From: Pirellulales bacterium
Lineage (GTDB): Bacteria > Planctomycetota > Planctomycetia > Pirellulales > JACPPG01
Assembly: GCA_036499395.1 (NCBI GenBank)
Contig: DASYDW010000095.1
Location: 147,668 to 211,667, forward strand
Length of the DNA stretch: 64,000 nucleotides
Reading direction: 5' to 3'
Both the position numbers and the translations under genes were made by a program. Of this stretch, positions 47,483-56,694 are shown in pieces. The notes beneath the pieces are model-generated. The model was not told the DNA's origin. It did no database searches and saw only the letters and a list, made by a program, of their open reading frames with translations. The stretch's first letter is position 1, and every line of letters begins with the position of its first letter.

Positions 47483-48439
47483 CTATCGCGCCGGCGGTCC
47501 CCCGCGTCCCGGCAGGCGGGCCAGCAGTTCTTGATAACGCGGATTGCCGGGGTCGCGGGACACGGCTTGTTCGAGTGCCACGCGCGCTTCGGCCGTGTTG
47601 CCACGTGCCATTTCGGCTTCGCTGAGGTTGTAGAGAATTTCGGGGTTCGCTTGATCGCGCGCATGCGCGTGCTGAAAGCTTTCGACTGCCTGGTCGTAGC
47701 GCTTCATGCCGGCGTATGCCTGGCCGGTCTCAAACAGCAATTGCGCCGGCTCGTCGCCCGGAGCGTGTTGATCGAGCAAGCTGTGCAAGTTCGCCAACGC
47801 CCGATCGGGTTGACCGGCCGCCAGGTAGGTCTTGGCCAGCTCGTGCAGAATCTGTGAATTGCGTGGATCGTAGCTGAGCGCGCGATGCAGATCGGCTAGC
47901 GCCTGGCGATTATCACCCAGGCGATGCATGATGCGGCCGCGTACCATCCATGCATCAGCAGATTTGGGATCGAGATCGATGGCGACCTCGGCGTCGTGAC
48001 GCGCCTCTTCCAATTGGCCCGCCAACAGTCGGAATTCGGCGAGCCGATCGAGCAGGCGGGGATCTTCGGGCGAAACCTTGACGGCCTCGGCCAGTTGCGT
48101 GATGGCCTCTTCCCGTGCGCCGCGATGCCACAGCGCTTCGGCATAATGGCGGCGCGCGTCGACATCGGCCGGACATGCTTGGACGGCGCGGGCGAATAGC
48201 GACTCGGCCGTGGTCCAGTCCTGCCGGTAGAGCGCGCTTGCGCCTTGTTGCGAAAGCTGACGCGAGGTTTGCACGGTCCGCGATTTCGGCCCGCCGTATC
48301 CGGGGATACGACAGCCGGTGGTGGTTAGGCCAATCGCGAGGATGATGATGGCCTGCGTTGCAGTCCATGATCGCGCAGCGCGACCGGGGCGCATGAGCGA
48401 CCGGTCGACATCGCGAATTGCCACGGATGGGCATGTCAT
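47483..48439 (-). CDS. TPR repeat lipoprotein
   Basis: A 318-residue protein with about seven TPR units from residue 60 to the end (ALYRQDWTTAESLFARAVQA, LAEFRLLAGQLEEARHDAEV, ILYNLSEAEMARGNTAEARV). An N-terminal hydrophobic segment ends in the lipobox LTTTGC, suggesting a lipoprotein. ATG 48439 has GGAG 11 nt upstream but puts the Cys at residue 43; ATG 48394 gives a normal 28-residue lipoprotein signal but lacks a clear ribosome site. TPRs mediate protein-protein contact; no enzyme activity is implied. Confidence 0.75.
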   Translation of the reverse strand: MTCPSVAIRDVDRSLMRPGRAARSWTATQAIIILAIGLTTTGCRIPGYGGPKSRTVQTSRQLSQQGASALYRQDWTTAESLFARAVQACPADVDARRHYAEALWHRGAREEAITQLAEAVKVSPEDPRLLDRLAEFRLLAGQLEEARHDAEVAIDLDPKSADAWMVRGRIMHRLGDNRQALADLHRALSYDPRNSQILHELAKTYLAAGQPDRALANLHSLLDQHAPGDEPAQLLFETGQAYAGMKRYDQAVESFQHAHARDQANPEILYNLSEAEMARGNTAEARVALEQAVSRDPGNPRYQELLARLPGRGGPPAR

Positions 48440-48688
48440 GGTCAGCGCGGCTCCGCCAGAACTGCGTCTAATTCGCCGCGTTTCCAGAACTGGAAACCAC
48501 TTCGCAGGGGCGGGATCGTAGCAAAACCGCTGCCTGGGGACAATGCACGCCGGATTCAACTCCGCCGGATGAATGCATTGAGAGCGAACCTGCTGTCACT
48601 GCAGCAATTCGTCGAGTTTGGCCGGGGTACAGATTTCCGCCATCCCCCGCTCGCAGACCTCCGACAAAATCGTAATACTGATCCCCTT

Positions 48689-49111
48689 ATGGCAGCCATA
48701 TTCAACAAACTGGGTATCCGGTTCCTTTACCCCGAGAACTGGACGCTGGACGAAAGTGAAGCCCTGGAGGGGAATCAGGTCATCACGGTATTTTCGCCGG
48801 GGGGATCATTCTGGTCCGTGATGATCGATCCTCCGGGAACCTCGCCCGAAAAGCTGGCCGCGACCGCCCTGAAGGCGATGCGCCAGCAATATGACGACTT
48901 GGACGCGGAGGAAGTCCAGGAAACCGTGGCCGGCACGGAACTCTTCGGCTACGACATGAACTTCTACTGTCTCGATCTGACCAATACGGCCCAGGTCCGC
49001 AGCTACCGCACGCCCGAGGCCGCGTATGTGATCTTCTGCCAAGCCGAGGATCGGGAGTTCGCCGAGATCGAAGAAATCTTCCGCGCGATCACGGTCAGCT
49101 TGCTCCGCTAG
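48689..49111 (+). CDS. Conserved hypothetical protein, possible PsbP/DcrB-like fold
   Basis: A 140-residue soluble protein. ATG 48689 was chosen because the upstream frame (from 48569) has no similarity. The pattern FLYPENWTLDESEALEGNQV, then ITVFSPGGSFWSVMIDPPGT and a late AYVIFCQAEDREFAEIEEIF helix resembles the PsbP/Mog1/DcrB alpha-beta sandwich. No signal peptide. I recall such short proteins in planctomycete genomes, but function is unknown. It stands alone upstream of the possible RNA region. Confidence 0.6.
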   Translation: MAAIFNKLGIRFLYPENWTLDESEALEGNQVITVFSPGGSFWSVMIDPPGTSPEKLAATALKAMRQQYDDLDAEEVQETVAGTELFGYDMNFYCLDLTNTAQVRSYRTPEAAYVIFCQAEDREFAEIEEIFRAITVSLLR

Positions 49112-49204
49112 CGATGCTCTTCTCGGGGGCCCTCCTTCCCGGCATCCATCGCAGGCCGATGCTTGCCGGGCCATGCCCACAGTGCGTCGGATTGAATGCA
49201 ATTC

Positions 49205-49219
49205 TTGTAAGTCTTACAA
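49205..49219. promoter_or_regulatory. Perfect 15-bp palindrome, possible operator
   Basis: TTGTAAG-T-CTTACAA is an exact dyad with a one-base centre in the AT-rich start of the 49.2-49.55 kb region. Short palindromes of this shape are typical of dimeric repressor sites; no regulator is identified. Confidence 0.4.
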
Positions 49220-49554
49220 CAATGAATCGCCGGACTCGGGACACGAAAGCTGGCACAGCAAGCGGCAACTCCCGGTGAAAACGCGAGATCGGGCAATCGG
49301 ACCACAGCAAGAGACAAATCGAAAGCGAATTGGCACGCCAACTGCTTTAGGAGATATCCCGTCGGAGACCCAATCAGCCCTGAGGCTTCCCGCAGCCTCA
49401 GGGCCGATTTCCGGCGACAACAGATTGTTGGACCGTGAATCTTAGAAATTCGTCGCGACACACCGCGATGTAAGCCCGCAACGGGCGAAAGTCATTTTTT
49501 CACGGTTAAAGGGCCCGGTTGGCCACCCCGCAGGCCAACCGGGCCCCTTTTTTT
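49220..49554 (+). ncRNA. Candidate structured non-coding RNA
   Basis: About 330 bp with no supported gene, bounded by an operator-like palindrome and a strong terminator. Three hairpins precede the terminator: a perfect 11-bp stem GCCCTGAGGCT/AGCCTCAGGGC (49377-49404) with loop TCCCGC; TCGCG/CGCGA (49453-49468); and GCCCG-CAA-CGGGC (49474-49486). The strand follows from the terminator. It does not show the signature blocks of RNase P, tmRNA or SRP RNA that I looked for. Alternatively it is a long 3' untranslated region of the preceding gene. Confidence 0.3.
49511..49554 (+). terminator. Strong rho-independent terminator
   Basis: GGGCCCGGTTGGCC (49511-49524) pairs perfectly with GGCCAACCGGGCCC (49533-49546) around an 8-nt loop, followed by C and seven T residues. 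Confidence 0.85.
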
Positions 49555-49818
49555 GCGCCGGTGCCGTTCTGGCCTGGCGCTGTCGGCCCACTCAGGGCGA
49601 CAGAGCCCCCTCCAAACGATGCATTCGGTTCCTGCCGAACCATTTATTTGCGCCAGCGAGTGCAACCGCGCTTGGCCGGCCTCATTGAGCGTTTTCTTAT
49701 TGGTCCGCTATAATTTCCAGACACCGCAGCCGGCAATATTTGCCGCACGATTTCGCGGCATGTTGGGCGCGGCGCGGGAGAGAGAACGGCATCGTTCAAC
49801 TCACGAGGAGCTGTTGCA

Positions 49819-50037
49819 ATGGCAAGCGTTTCCGAAGTCTGTGCCATCACCCAGATCGGCCACACCGCGGGCGCAATCTGGCAAACCCTTTCCGAGAACG
49901 GTCCGCAAACGATTGCCCGGCTGATCAAGGAAGTCGATGCCCCGCGCGACGTCGTGTTGCAGGCGATCGGTTGGCTGGCTCGCGAGCACAAGATCGAGAT
50001 CGACGAAGGTCGCTCGCGGACCGTTTCGTTGCGCTAG
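49819..50037 (+). CDS. Winged-helix protein (DUF2582 type)
   Basis: A 72-residue protein. The pattern ITQIGHTAGAIWQTLSENGP, then TIARLIKEVDAPRDVVLQAI and GWLAREHKIEID is the DUF2582 winged helix: three helices and a hairpin wing. The small size and fold suggest a DNA-binding or partner-bound regulator; no ligand domain is present. GAGGAG lies 9 nt before the ATG. It is followed 90 bp on by the TIM-barrel gene. Confidence 0.8.
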   Translation: MASVSEVCAITQIGHTAGAIWQTLSENGPQTIARLIKEVDAPRDVVLQAIGWLAREHKIEIDEGRSRTVSLR

Positions 50038-50127
50038 TCCGACGACCGAAAGTGTCCGGCAAGACGCGTCGGCGAGCGCTTCGAAGCGGGAAGTCGCGGG
50101 CCTGGTTTCGTGGTACGATGTGCGGCC

Positions 50128-50949
50128 ATGAAACCCGCCCTCAGCCAGGTCTCGACGCTGAAATCGGCCTTCGATCTCGATATCGAAGAGTATGCCGCCG
50201 CCGCTTGCGATTGCTGCGAACTGTGGCTTGGCAAGCTGGAAACGTATCTCGACGCGCATTCGATCGATGACACCCGGCAGCTACTGGCCGATCATGCGCT
50301 GACAGCCCCCGTCGCTGCCTACCAAGGGGGCTTGCTGACGAGCCAAGGGGAAGCTCGCCGCGCGCACTGGGATCATTTCGCCCGCCGGCTGGCGCTCTTA
50401 AAGCAACTGGGGGTCGGGACCCTGGTCGTGGCTGCGGATATCTTGGGGGCGCTCACCCAGCAGGATCTGGAGCGGGTGCAATTCTCTCTGGGCCAGGGGG
50501 CCGAAATCGCGGGGCGCGAGGGTGTACGGCTGGCGCTTGAGTTTCAGGCGCAGGCGACCTTGATGAACAACCTGCAGACGGCGTCCGCATTCGTCGCCGA
50601 GGTAGGATCGCCCCACCTGGGGCTGTGCTTCGACGTATTTCAATACTACATGGGCCCCAGCAAGGAAGAGGATCTGCTCTACCTGGCGGCCGAGAACCTG
50701 TTTCACGTTCAACTGAGCGATGTCTCGGGTGTGGCGCGCGAGCTGGCTACCGATGCCGACCGCATTCTGCCCGGTGATGGAGATTTCAACTTGCAGCCGA
50801 TCGTCGATCGGCTTGCCGCGATCGGTTACCGCGGTGTGGTTTCGGTCGAACTCATGAATCCGCAGATCTGGCAGATTCCGCCGCGTCAGGTGGCCGAAGT
50901 GGCAATGACGGCTTTGCGCAAATTGCTCGGCCAGGCCCGCATGCAGTAG
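50128..50949 (+). CDS. Xylose isomerase-like TIM-barrel protein (sugar phosphate isomerase/epimerase)
   Basis: A 273-residue protein of the AP endonuclease 2 superfamily. Metal positions of the barrel are visible: VRLALEFQ (Glu), GLCFDVFQYY (Asp), LFHVQLSDVSG (His/Asp region) and VVSVELMN (Glu), with DRILPGDGDFNLQPIVDRL between. These enzymes isomerise or epimerise sugars, keto-sugars or inosose. The start ATG 50128 is preceded by a weak GTACGATG site. No signal peptide, hence cytoplasmic. Neighbouring genes give no pathway hint. Confidence 0.8.
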   Translation: MKPALSQVSTLKSAFDLDIEEYAAAACDCCELWLGKLETYLDAHSIDDTRQLLADHALTAPVAAYQGGLLTSQGEARRAHWDHFARRLALLKQLGVGTLVVAADILGALTQQDLERVQFSLGQGAEIAGREGVRLALEFQAQATLMNNLQTASAFVAEVGSPHLGLCFDVFQYYMGPSKEEDLLYLAAENLFHVQLSDVSGVARELATDADRILPGDGDFNLQPIVDRLAAIGYRGVVSVELMNPQIWQIPPRQVAEVAMTALRKLLGQARMQ

Positions 50950-51254
50950 GAGTTAGCGACGAAATCGCGTCGAATCCTGAAAAACGTGCAAGACTCGCGC
51001 CCGCCGGCAATCCAAAACCGGCGAGCAACTTTGCGGCGTGTGGCCGGAAAACAAGTTCCCTTTGCTTGTCGAAACTTCGATCAAGGCGGATAATTCGGTG
51101 AGGATGATGCGGAGCTGAGCTTGGGCTGAAGCCTGCCGCACGACCGGCGACCGCGGCGCGAAATGAGAGCGGTCGCTCGCCTCGACGAACGCACCGGATG
51201 CAGTCATGGCGGTATGCGCTCGCTCGTGACCAACTGCGGAAGGGATTGTTGGCC
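50950..51254 (+). other. Intergenic region, no gene seen
   Basis: 305 bp without a supported gene. It must hold the promoter of the next gene; I see no strong hairpin. Confidence 0.4.
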
Positions 51255-52478
51255 ATGTCACGCCTCGGCCCGTTTTTATGGTGCGCGGCAGTCGTCGCAT
51301 TTTTTTGCGAGTTGTCGATCGCCGACGAAGTGTCGCCTGGCTTCAGTCAGGCTGCGATCCACGATCCCTTCTCTCCACGTTATGTGCCGCTGACACCGGT
51401 CGCCGGAGGCATTCGCACGTTCAGCGTGGGAAATCTTTGGGGCGGGTACACGGTGGCTTATCCGTACTTCCCACCCAATCTCGTCGCGCCGAATCTCTAT
51501 CCTTATGGCCCGTTCATGGAGATGTATTATCGGCCCGTGGTGTATCGTGCGGTTCCTCCGCCGACGCCCCCCTTTGCTCCCATCGGCGTGCAGGCCGCCG
51601 GGCTCGACGGTGGTGCGGGCGGACAGCCGGCCGGGCGCGCAGCACCGGGCGCGGTTGTGCAGGCGCTGAACGCCGGGTTTGGCGATCTCGCGGCCACCGA
51701 AGCGGCGCCGCAACCAAGACTCGGCAAGGCGCGCGCGACGAATGCCGAGGCGCGTGCCCGGTCCCAACGTTTCATCGTGTTGGGAGACCGTCATTTTGCC
51801 AAGCAGGCGTATTCGGATGCGTACTCTCGCTACAAGCTGGCGCAGCAAGCCGCACCGGACATGGGGGACGGATTCCTAAGGCAAGGATTCGCGCTGACCG
51901 CAATGGGCCGGTATGAGAACGCCGCTAAAAACCTCAAACGTGGCATTGCGCTCGCGCCGAATTGGATTAACTCGGGCTTTCGCTTGGATCAGCTGTATGG
52001 CGCGAACGCACTGGCCAAAGCCGCGCATCTGGAAGCGCTCGCGCAACAGGCGCTCAAAGGCCCCAGTTCCGATCTGCTGTTCTTGTTGGGGTTAATGCTC
52101 TACTGCGATGGGCAGGCCGAGCGGGCCGGCCCATTCTTTCTGCGCGCCAAGGAGTTAGCTGGTGGCGATGACGCGCACCTGGACGGCTTTTTGCAGAAGC
52201 TTGCGCCGGCCAATCAAGCTCCTGCCCCTGCGGAACCAGTCGCCGTAGCGAAGAAACCGGCTATCGCGCCGCCGAAAGAGCGGATCGCTCCTTTCAGCCA
52301 ATTACCGGCGCCCACGGGCAATGCGGCGCGGCGCGCGACATCGCCACTCACGACTGCGCCCTCAGCCACACTACCTGCAGCGAAAGTGCCCCCAAAGACG
52401 GTGCCTGCAGCCGGGGCGCAACCGCGCAAGGAGCCGGTTCCGCCTCGCACGGCCGCACCGCAGGCGCGCGATTTGTGA
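51255..52478 (+). CDS. Secreted protein with TPR-like repeats and Pro/Ala-rich tail
   Basis: A 407-residue protein. Signal peptide MSRLGPFLWCAAVVAFFCEL then SIADE. Residues 35-120 are rich in Tyr, Pro and Phe (YVPLTPVAGGIRTF, YPYFPPNLVAPNLYPYGPF). Residues about 165-300 contain TPR-like helices (QRFIVLGDRHFAKQAYSDAY, GFALTAMGRYENAAKNLKRG). Residues 315-407 are Pro/Ala/Lys-rich and disordered. GGAAGGG precedes ATG 51255. Function unknown; similar planctomycete proteins are annotated only as TPR or hypothetical. Confidence 0.7.
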   Translation: MSRLGPFLWCAAVVAFFCELSIADEVSPGFSQAAIHDPFSPRYVPLTPVAGGIRTFSVGNLWGGYTVAYPYFPPNLVAPNLYPYGPFMEMYYRPVVYRAVPPPTPPFAPIGVQAAGLDGGAGGQPAGRAAPGAVVQALNAGFGDLAATEAAPQPRLGKARATNAEARARSQRFIVLGDRHFAKQAYSDAYSRYKLAQQAAPDMGDGFLRQGFALTAMGRYENAAKNLKRGIALAPNWINSGFRLDQLYGANALAKAAHLEALAQQALKGPSSDLLFLLGLMLYCDGQAERAGPFFLRAKELAGGDDAHLDGFLQKLAPANQAPAPAEPVAVAKKPAIAPPKERIAPFSQLPAPTGNAARRATSPLTTAPSATLPAAKVPPKTVPAAGAQPRKEPVPPRTAAPQARDL

Positions 52479-53032
52479 CGGCTCGCACGCGAGTCGCATA
52501 ACGCGCGAGATTTTCCTTGACTGGCGCAATGTCGATGCGACGTCGACCGAGCCGCGATTTGCGCCGCTTCCAGAGTTTGCGCCATCGCGCGCTTGTCGAC
52601 GCGGGTTCTTGTCGATCGCTCGCGTACGAACGAAATGCGATTGCCCAATTCACGCGCACGCGCCGAGAAAAGTGTGATTTCTCGTCGATTTCTCTTGCGC
52701 CCGCGCTAGCGTCGCACAAGTCATGGCACCACGTGAGATACGGCGCAATCAGCGAGCGACGATCGTCGCTGCAGCCGAGATGGCGCGCCATTTGCATCCC
52801 CCACATGTCAGAACTTTTGGCGGCCGACAAGCACGCATTCAGGGCGTTGCTTGGCGGCCGTTGTTGTCCCTATAGCAAAAAATTTTAAGACGTGGGAATA
52901 AGCAGCTTCTCACGTACCGCTGACATGAGCCAAACATTCGTATGGCATGCTACGCGTTCTGCTTCACTCAACAGACAGCCGCCGGGGTGCTCAACGGCGC
53001 CTCACGGTCACTATAAAAAGGAGGTTAGGGAT
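52479..53032 (+). other. Long intergenic region, no gene seen
   Basis: About 550 bp. Frames through it are not convincing. AAAAAATTTTAA around 52870 marks an AT-rich point that may be part of the promoter of the next gene. Confidence 0.4.
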
Positions 53033-53836
53033 ATGCCGCACGGTTTCTTGATCGATATGGACGGTGTCATCTACCGCGGCCGCGAATTGATTCGCGGCGC
53101 CGATCAATTTGTGAATCAATTGATCGCACAACAGGTGCCTTTTTTCTTTCTCACCAATAACAGCCAACGCACTCGACGCGATGTCGCGACGAAGCTGCGC
53201 CGCATGGGGGTCGAGGCGGACGAAAAGCACATTTTCACGTGCGCCATGGCAACGGCTCGCTTCCTGGCGCAGCAAAAGCCGGGGGGCACGGCTTATGTCA
53301 TCGGCGAAGGAGGATTGCTGAATGCCCTGCACGCGAACGGCTATTCGATCGTCGATCATGATCCGGATTACGTCGTCGTGGGCGAAGGGCGCACGATGAC
53401 GATGGAAACGGTCGAGGCGGCGGTACAGATGATCGTTGCCGGGGCAAAACTCGTGGCGACGAATCTCGATCCCAACTGCCCGACGCAGCATGGCTTGCGT
53501 CCTGGTTGCGGGGCGATCGTGGCGATGCTCGAATCCGCGACGGGCGTCAAGGCGTTCAGTGTCGGCAAGCCCAGCCCCGTCATGATGCGCGCCGCGCGCA
53601 AAGAGCTGGGGCTGCGGTCCGAGGAGACGACGATCATCGGCGATACGATGGAGACCGACATCCTGGGCGGCGTGCAACTGGGCTATCGCACGGTGCTGGT
53701 CCTGTCGGGCGGGACCAACCGCGAGGACCTGATGCACTACGCGTATCGTCCGGACGTGATTCTGGAATCAATCGCCGAACTGAGCGTCACCGAATTGAGC
53801 GGCGCCAGGCAGCCAGAAGCCGAGATGGCGGCGTAG
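53033..53836 (+). CDS. nagD: HAD-IIA hydrolase, NagD-like phosphatase
   Basis: A 267-residue cytoplasmic phosphatase. Motif I IDMDGVIYRG (nucleophile D8, acid D10), motif II LTNNSQRTR, cap domain type C2 (about 75-175), motif III lysine in FSVGKPSPVMM, and motif IV GDTMETDILGG. HAD-IIA enzymes dephosphorylate nucleotides or sugar phosphates (NagD acts on UMP in E. coli). AAAGGAGGTTAG before the ATG is an almost ideal ribosome site, suggesting good expression. The frame upstream of 53033 is not credible. Confidence 0.88.
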   Translation: MPHGFLIDMDGVIYRGRELIRGADQFVNQLIAQQVPFFFLTNNSQRTRRDVATKLRRMGVEADEKHIFTCAMATARFLAQQKPGGTAYVIGEGGLLNALHANGYSIVDHDPDYVVVGEGRTMTMETVEAAVQMIVAGAKLVATNLDPNCPTQHGLRPGCGAIVAMLESATGVKAFSVGKPSPVMMRAARKELGLRSEETTIIGDTMETDILGGVQLGYRTVLVLSGGTNREDLMHYAYRPDVILESIAELSVTELSGARQPEAEMAA

Positions 53837-53921
53837 CCCCGCGCGTGGCAATGGCTGCGCCGTCTTCGGACATCAGCCACGTAGATGCAACTTCGGCGAC
53901 GAGGGGGCGGAAAGCGGTCCG

Positions 53922-55205
53922 TCAATCCTCGTCGCCGTCGTCATCTTCCTCATCGCTCTGAGCGGCCCGCTCGCTGACGATTTCGTTGGCGCGATAGAGA
54001 AACCGGCCCAGCAAGCGCGCGTCGATCATCAGTACGGCGGCGTACAGCGGCGCACCCAGAATCGCAGTGATGATCGGCAAGTAATGCGATCCGATGCGCG
54101 TGAATTGCAGCCACGCGCCGGTGACGACCGCCATTTCCAAATTTACCAGCAACCAGCCTGAGAAGAATCCGAAGATCAGCCGCAACGTCGAGCCGCTGAC
54201 CACGACCCAAAATGCGCCGTTCTCCAAGGCTGAAACGAGCATGATCGGGTAGAGGAAAAGTCCGACGAGGCCGCCGGCGACACTTGCCCAGGGGCCGCCG
54301 ACCAGCGGCAGCAATACCAGGTAAGCACCGAAGCCGAGAGCCCCGGCCCCCGCCATGGGAAAGAGGACGTCCAGCGCCCGGGCCATGGCTTCGGGAAATT
54401 CGGTATCGTGCCAATCGGCAACGTCATCGTTGCCGGACGCCGTATCGCGAATGATGGCCACGACGCAGCCGGATCCGTAGGCGAGCATCAATAACCAAGA
54501 GATAGCGGCCAGCGCGATGGTAAAGGCGACCTTTATCGCCGCGCCTATGTTGCCCAGCGCGTTGCCGCCGGCGGCCATTTCGGCAATCACGCCAACCCCG
54601 TAAGCGGCCACACCGTTGGCAAACACCGCGAACAGTGTCAGCGTCATCCAGCGACTGACGGTTTCTGGATACCAGGGAAACGAAAAAATGCCGGTCCAGT
54701 ACCACAATGATGGGGCCGGCGGTGGCAATGGCTCGGGCTCTAGAATAGGCTCAGCGCGTGGCGTCGTCGGCACGAGCGCGGCCAGGGGATTCTCCGGCGG
54801 CGGCGCGTCCAAGTTGTATTCGCCCGCCGGCGCGAGCTTTTTCGGCGGCGGCGCTTCGACCGGCGCGACGACCAGCACAGGCTTAAAGCAATCCGGGCAG
54901 CGTACGTGCTTGCCGATCAATTCGGCACGCGGATACAAAAGCGCGTGGCAGGTACCGCATTTCACTTTTACGAGCTGGGGCTGCTCGACCGGTTGATCGT
55001 CTCCGCTCAAGCGATACTCGTTCTCGCCCGGCGGATGCGTAGTAGCGCGAGCTTGCTGGGGCGTTTGTTCGACGACGGGCACCGCTGCGCCACACTCGGG
55101 GCAGCGGACCCTTTTGCCGATTAGTTCCCGGCGCGGATGCATTTGCGTCCCGCAGGTCGGACAGACCACGAGCACGCTGGCCTCAACGGGGTTGCCCTGT
55201 TCCAT
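53922..55205 (-). CDS. Double zinc-ribbon membrane protein
   Basis: A 427-residue protein. Two similar zinc ribbons: C15/C18/C35/C38 (CPTCGTQMHPRRELIGKRVR, then CPEC) and C83/C86/C103/C106 (CGTCHALLYPRAELIGKHVR, then CPDC). A Pro-rich linker follows, then four or more hydrophobic segments (about 200-400) and an acidic tail of Asp/Glu. ATG 55205 was preferred. Ribbons presumably face the cytoplasm. It recalls the planctomycete DUF-type membrane proteins with ribbon heads. Function unknown; no enzyme motif. Confidence 0.72.
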   Translation of the reverse strand: MEQGNPVEASVLVVCPTCGTQMHPRRELIGKRVRCPECGAAVPVVEQTPQQARATTHPPGENEYRLSGDDQPVEQPQLVKVKCGTCHALLYPRAELIGKHVRCPDCFKPVLVVAPVEAPPPKKLAPAGEYNLDAPPPENPLAALVPTTPRAEPILEPEPLPPPAPSLWYWTGIFSFPWYPETVSRWMTLTLFAVFANGVAAYGVGVIAEMAAGGNALGNIGAAIKVAFTIALAAISWLLMLAYGSGCVVAIIRDTASGNDDVADWHDTEFPEAMARALDVLFPMAGAGALGFGAYLVLLPLVGGPWASVAGGLVGLFLYPIMLVSALENGAFWVVVSGSTLRLIFGFFSGWLLVNLEMAVVTGAWLQFTRIGSHYLPIITAILGAPLYAAVLMIDARLLGRFLYRANEIVSERAAQSDEEDDDGDED

Positions 55206-55490
55206 GTCCGACACGCTGGTGGCGAAGTGAGAAGTGCTTGTCGTCCGGATCTCGGCCGGTCGATCAGTTCCACGCCGGTCGAGCCTCGCTCGTTTGATCG
55301 ATCGGCATCTATTCATCATCGCCGGTCGTGGGCGAGAATTCCAGGACTACCGTGAACGGGTCTGGCTAGTCGTTGCGGTATGGGGCGTGAACGGCCCGTT
55401 TCCGGGCAGCGACTTGGCCGGTTGCGATCGATATAATTACTGGTTCGCACAAAAATATTCTGGTCCTTACTTTCCCTGGAATTGCACGCC

Positions 55491-56669
55491 ATGAGTGACG
55501 CATATCTGTTGGCCGGTTGTCGCACGCCGGTCGGAAAACTGTTGGGAAGTCTGGCCAGCGTGCCGGCACCAAAACTTGGGGCGATCGCCGTGGCCGAGGC
55601 TGTGCGCCGTTCGGGCCTGCCGGCCGACCGTATCGAGGAAGTCATCATGGGGTGCGTTCTGCCGGCCGGTCTGGGACAGGCTCCCGCCCGCCAGGCGGCA
55701 CTCGGCGCGGGCTTACCAAACACGGTGGGCGCGTTGACGATCAATAAAGTGTGTGGCTCGGGGCTGAAAGCCGTGGCATTGGCCGCGCAAGCAATTCGCG
55801 CCGGCGATGCACAATGCATCGTGGCCGGCGGCATGGAGAGCATGACTCGCGCGCCGTTCCTGATGACCGGCGTCCGCGAGGGTTGGAAATTTGGATCGCA
55901 GCAAGTTCTCGATTCGATGCAGCACGACGGATTGTGGTGTGCATTCGAGAATGTGGCGATGGGAGTCGAGGCCGACTATATCGCCGCCAGCCGCGGCGTG
56001 AGCCGGCACGATCAGGATCAATTTGCCGTCGACAGTCACCGCCGCGCGGTCGAGGCTGCCGCGGCCGGCAAGTTTGCCGAGGAAATCACGCCCGTCGTAA
56101 TTGCCGGACGCAAAGGAGACGTTCGCATCGATCAGGACGAGGGGCCGCGCGGTGACACGTCGCTGGATGTCCTGTCGCGCTTGCGTCCGTCGTTCGGCGC
56201 GGACGGCACGGTCACTGCCGGCAATGCCTCGCAGATTAGCGATGGCGCTGCAGCGCTGGTCGTGGCGAGTGCCGAGGTCGCGCGACAGGTTCGCTCGCCC
56301 ATCAAGGCGCGGATCGTGGCCGCGGCGACCAGCGGCGTTGCACCGAAGGATATTTTTATCGCGCCAGTCACGGCCGTCGAAAAGGTGCTGGAAAAGGCGA
56401 AGATGACGCTGGCCGATATCGATCTTGTCGAGCTGAACGAAGCGTTCGCCGCGCAATGCCTGGCCTGCATGCGGCCGCTCGATCTGGGGCCGGCCAAGAC
56501 CAACGTCAACGGTGGCGCCATCGCGCTGGGGCACCCGATCGGCGCCAGCGGTGCCCGCGTGCTTGTGACGCTCTTGTACGCCTTGGCGGATCGGGGGCTG
56601 AAACGCGGGTTGGCGTCTCTATGTTTGGGGGGCGGCAACGCCGTGGCTATGATCGTCGAGCGGGAATAG
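55491..56669 (+). CDS. Acetyl-CoA C-acetyltransferase (thiolase)
   Basis: A 392-residue enzyme, normal for type II thiolases. All catalytic residues are present: Cys88 (NKVCGSGLKAV), His348 (GGAIALGHPIGASG) and Cys378 (SLCLGGGNAV). It joins or splits acetoacetyl-CoA. The start is ATG 55491; a TTG three codons earlier is unlikely. It leads a four-gene rightward run with 25-, 3- and 52-bp gaps, probably an operon. Biosynthetic and degradative thiolases cannot be separated from sequence reading. Confidence 0.9.
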   Translation: MSDAYLLAGCRTPVGKLLGSLASVPAPKLGAIAVAEAVRRSGLPADRIEEVIMGCVLPAGLGQAPARQAALGAGLPNTVGALTINKVCGSGLKAVALAAQAIRAGDAQCIVAGGMESMTRAPFLMTGVREGWKFGSQQVLDSMQHDGLWCAFENVAMGVEADYIAASRGVSRHDQDQFAVDSHRRAVEAAAAGKFAEEITPVVIAGRKGDVRIDQDEGPRGDTSLDVLSRLRPSFGADGTVTAGNASQISDGAAALVVASAEVARQVRSPIKARIVAAATSGVAPKDIFIAPVTAVEKVLEKAKMTLADIDLVELNEAFAAQCLACMRPLDLGPAKTNVNGGAIALGHPIGASGARVLVTLLYALADRGLKRGLASLCLGGGNAVAMIVERE

Positions 56670-56694
56670 CCCTCGACCGATAATGTGAGCCAGC

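Noticed and set aside
49220..49554. RNase P RNA, tmRNA or SRP RNA in the 49.2-49.55 kb region
   Set aside because: Characteristic blocks (GAGGAAAGTCC-type P4, tRNA-like ends with tag frame, GGAAGCAGCC-type SRP loop) were not found by eye.
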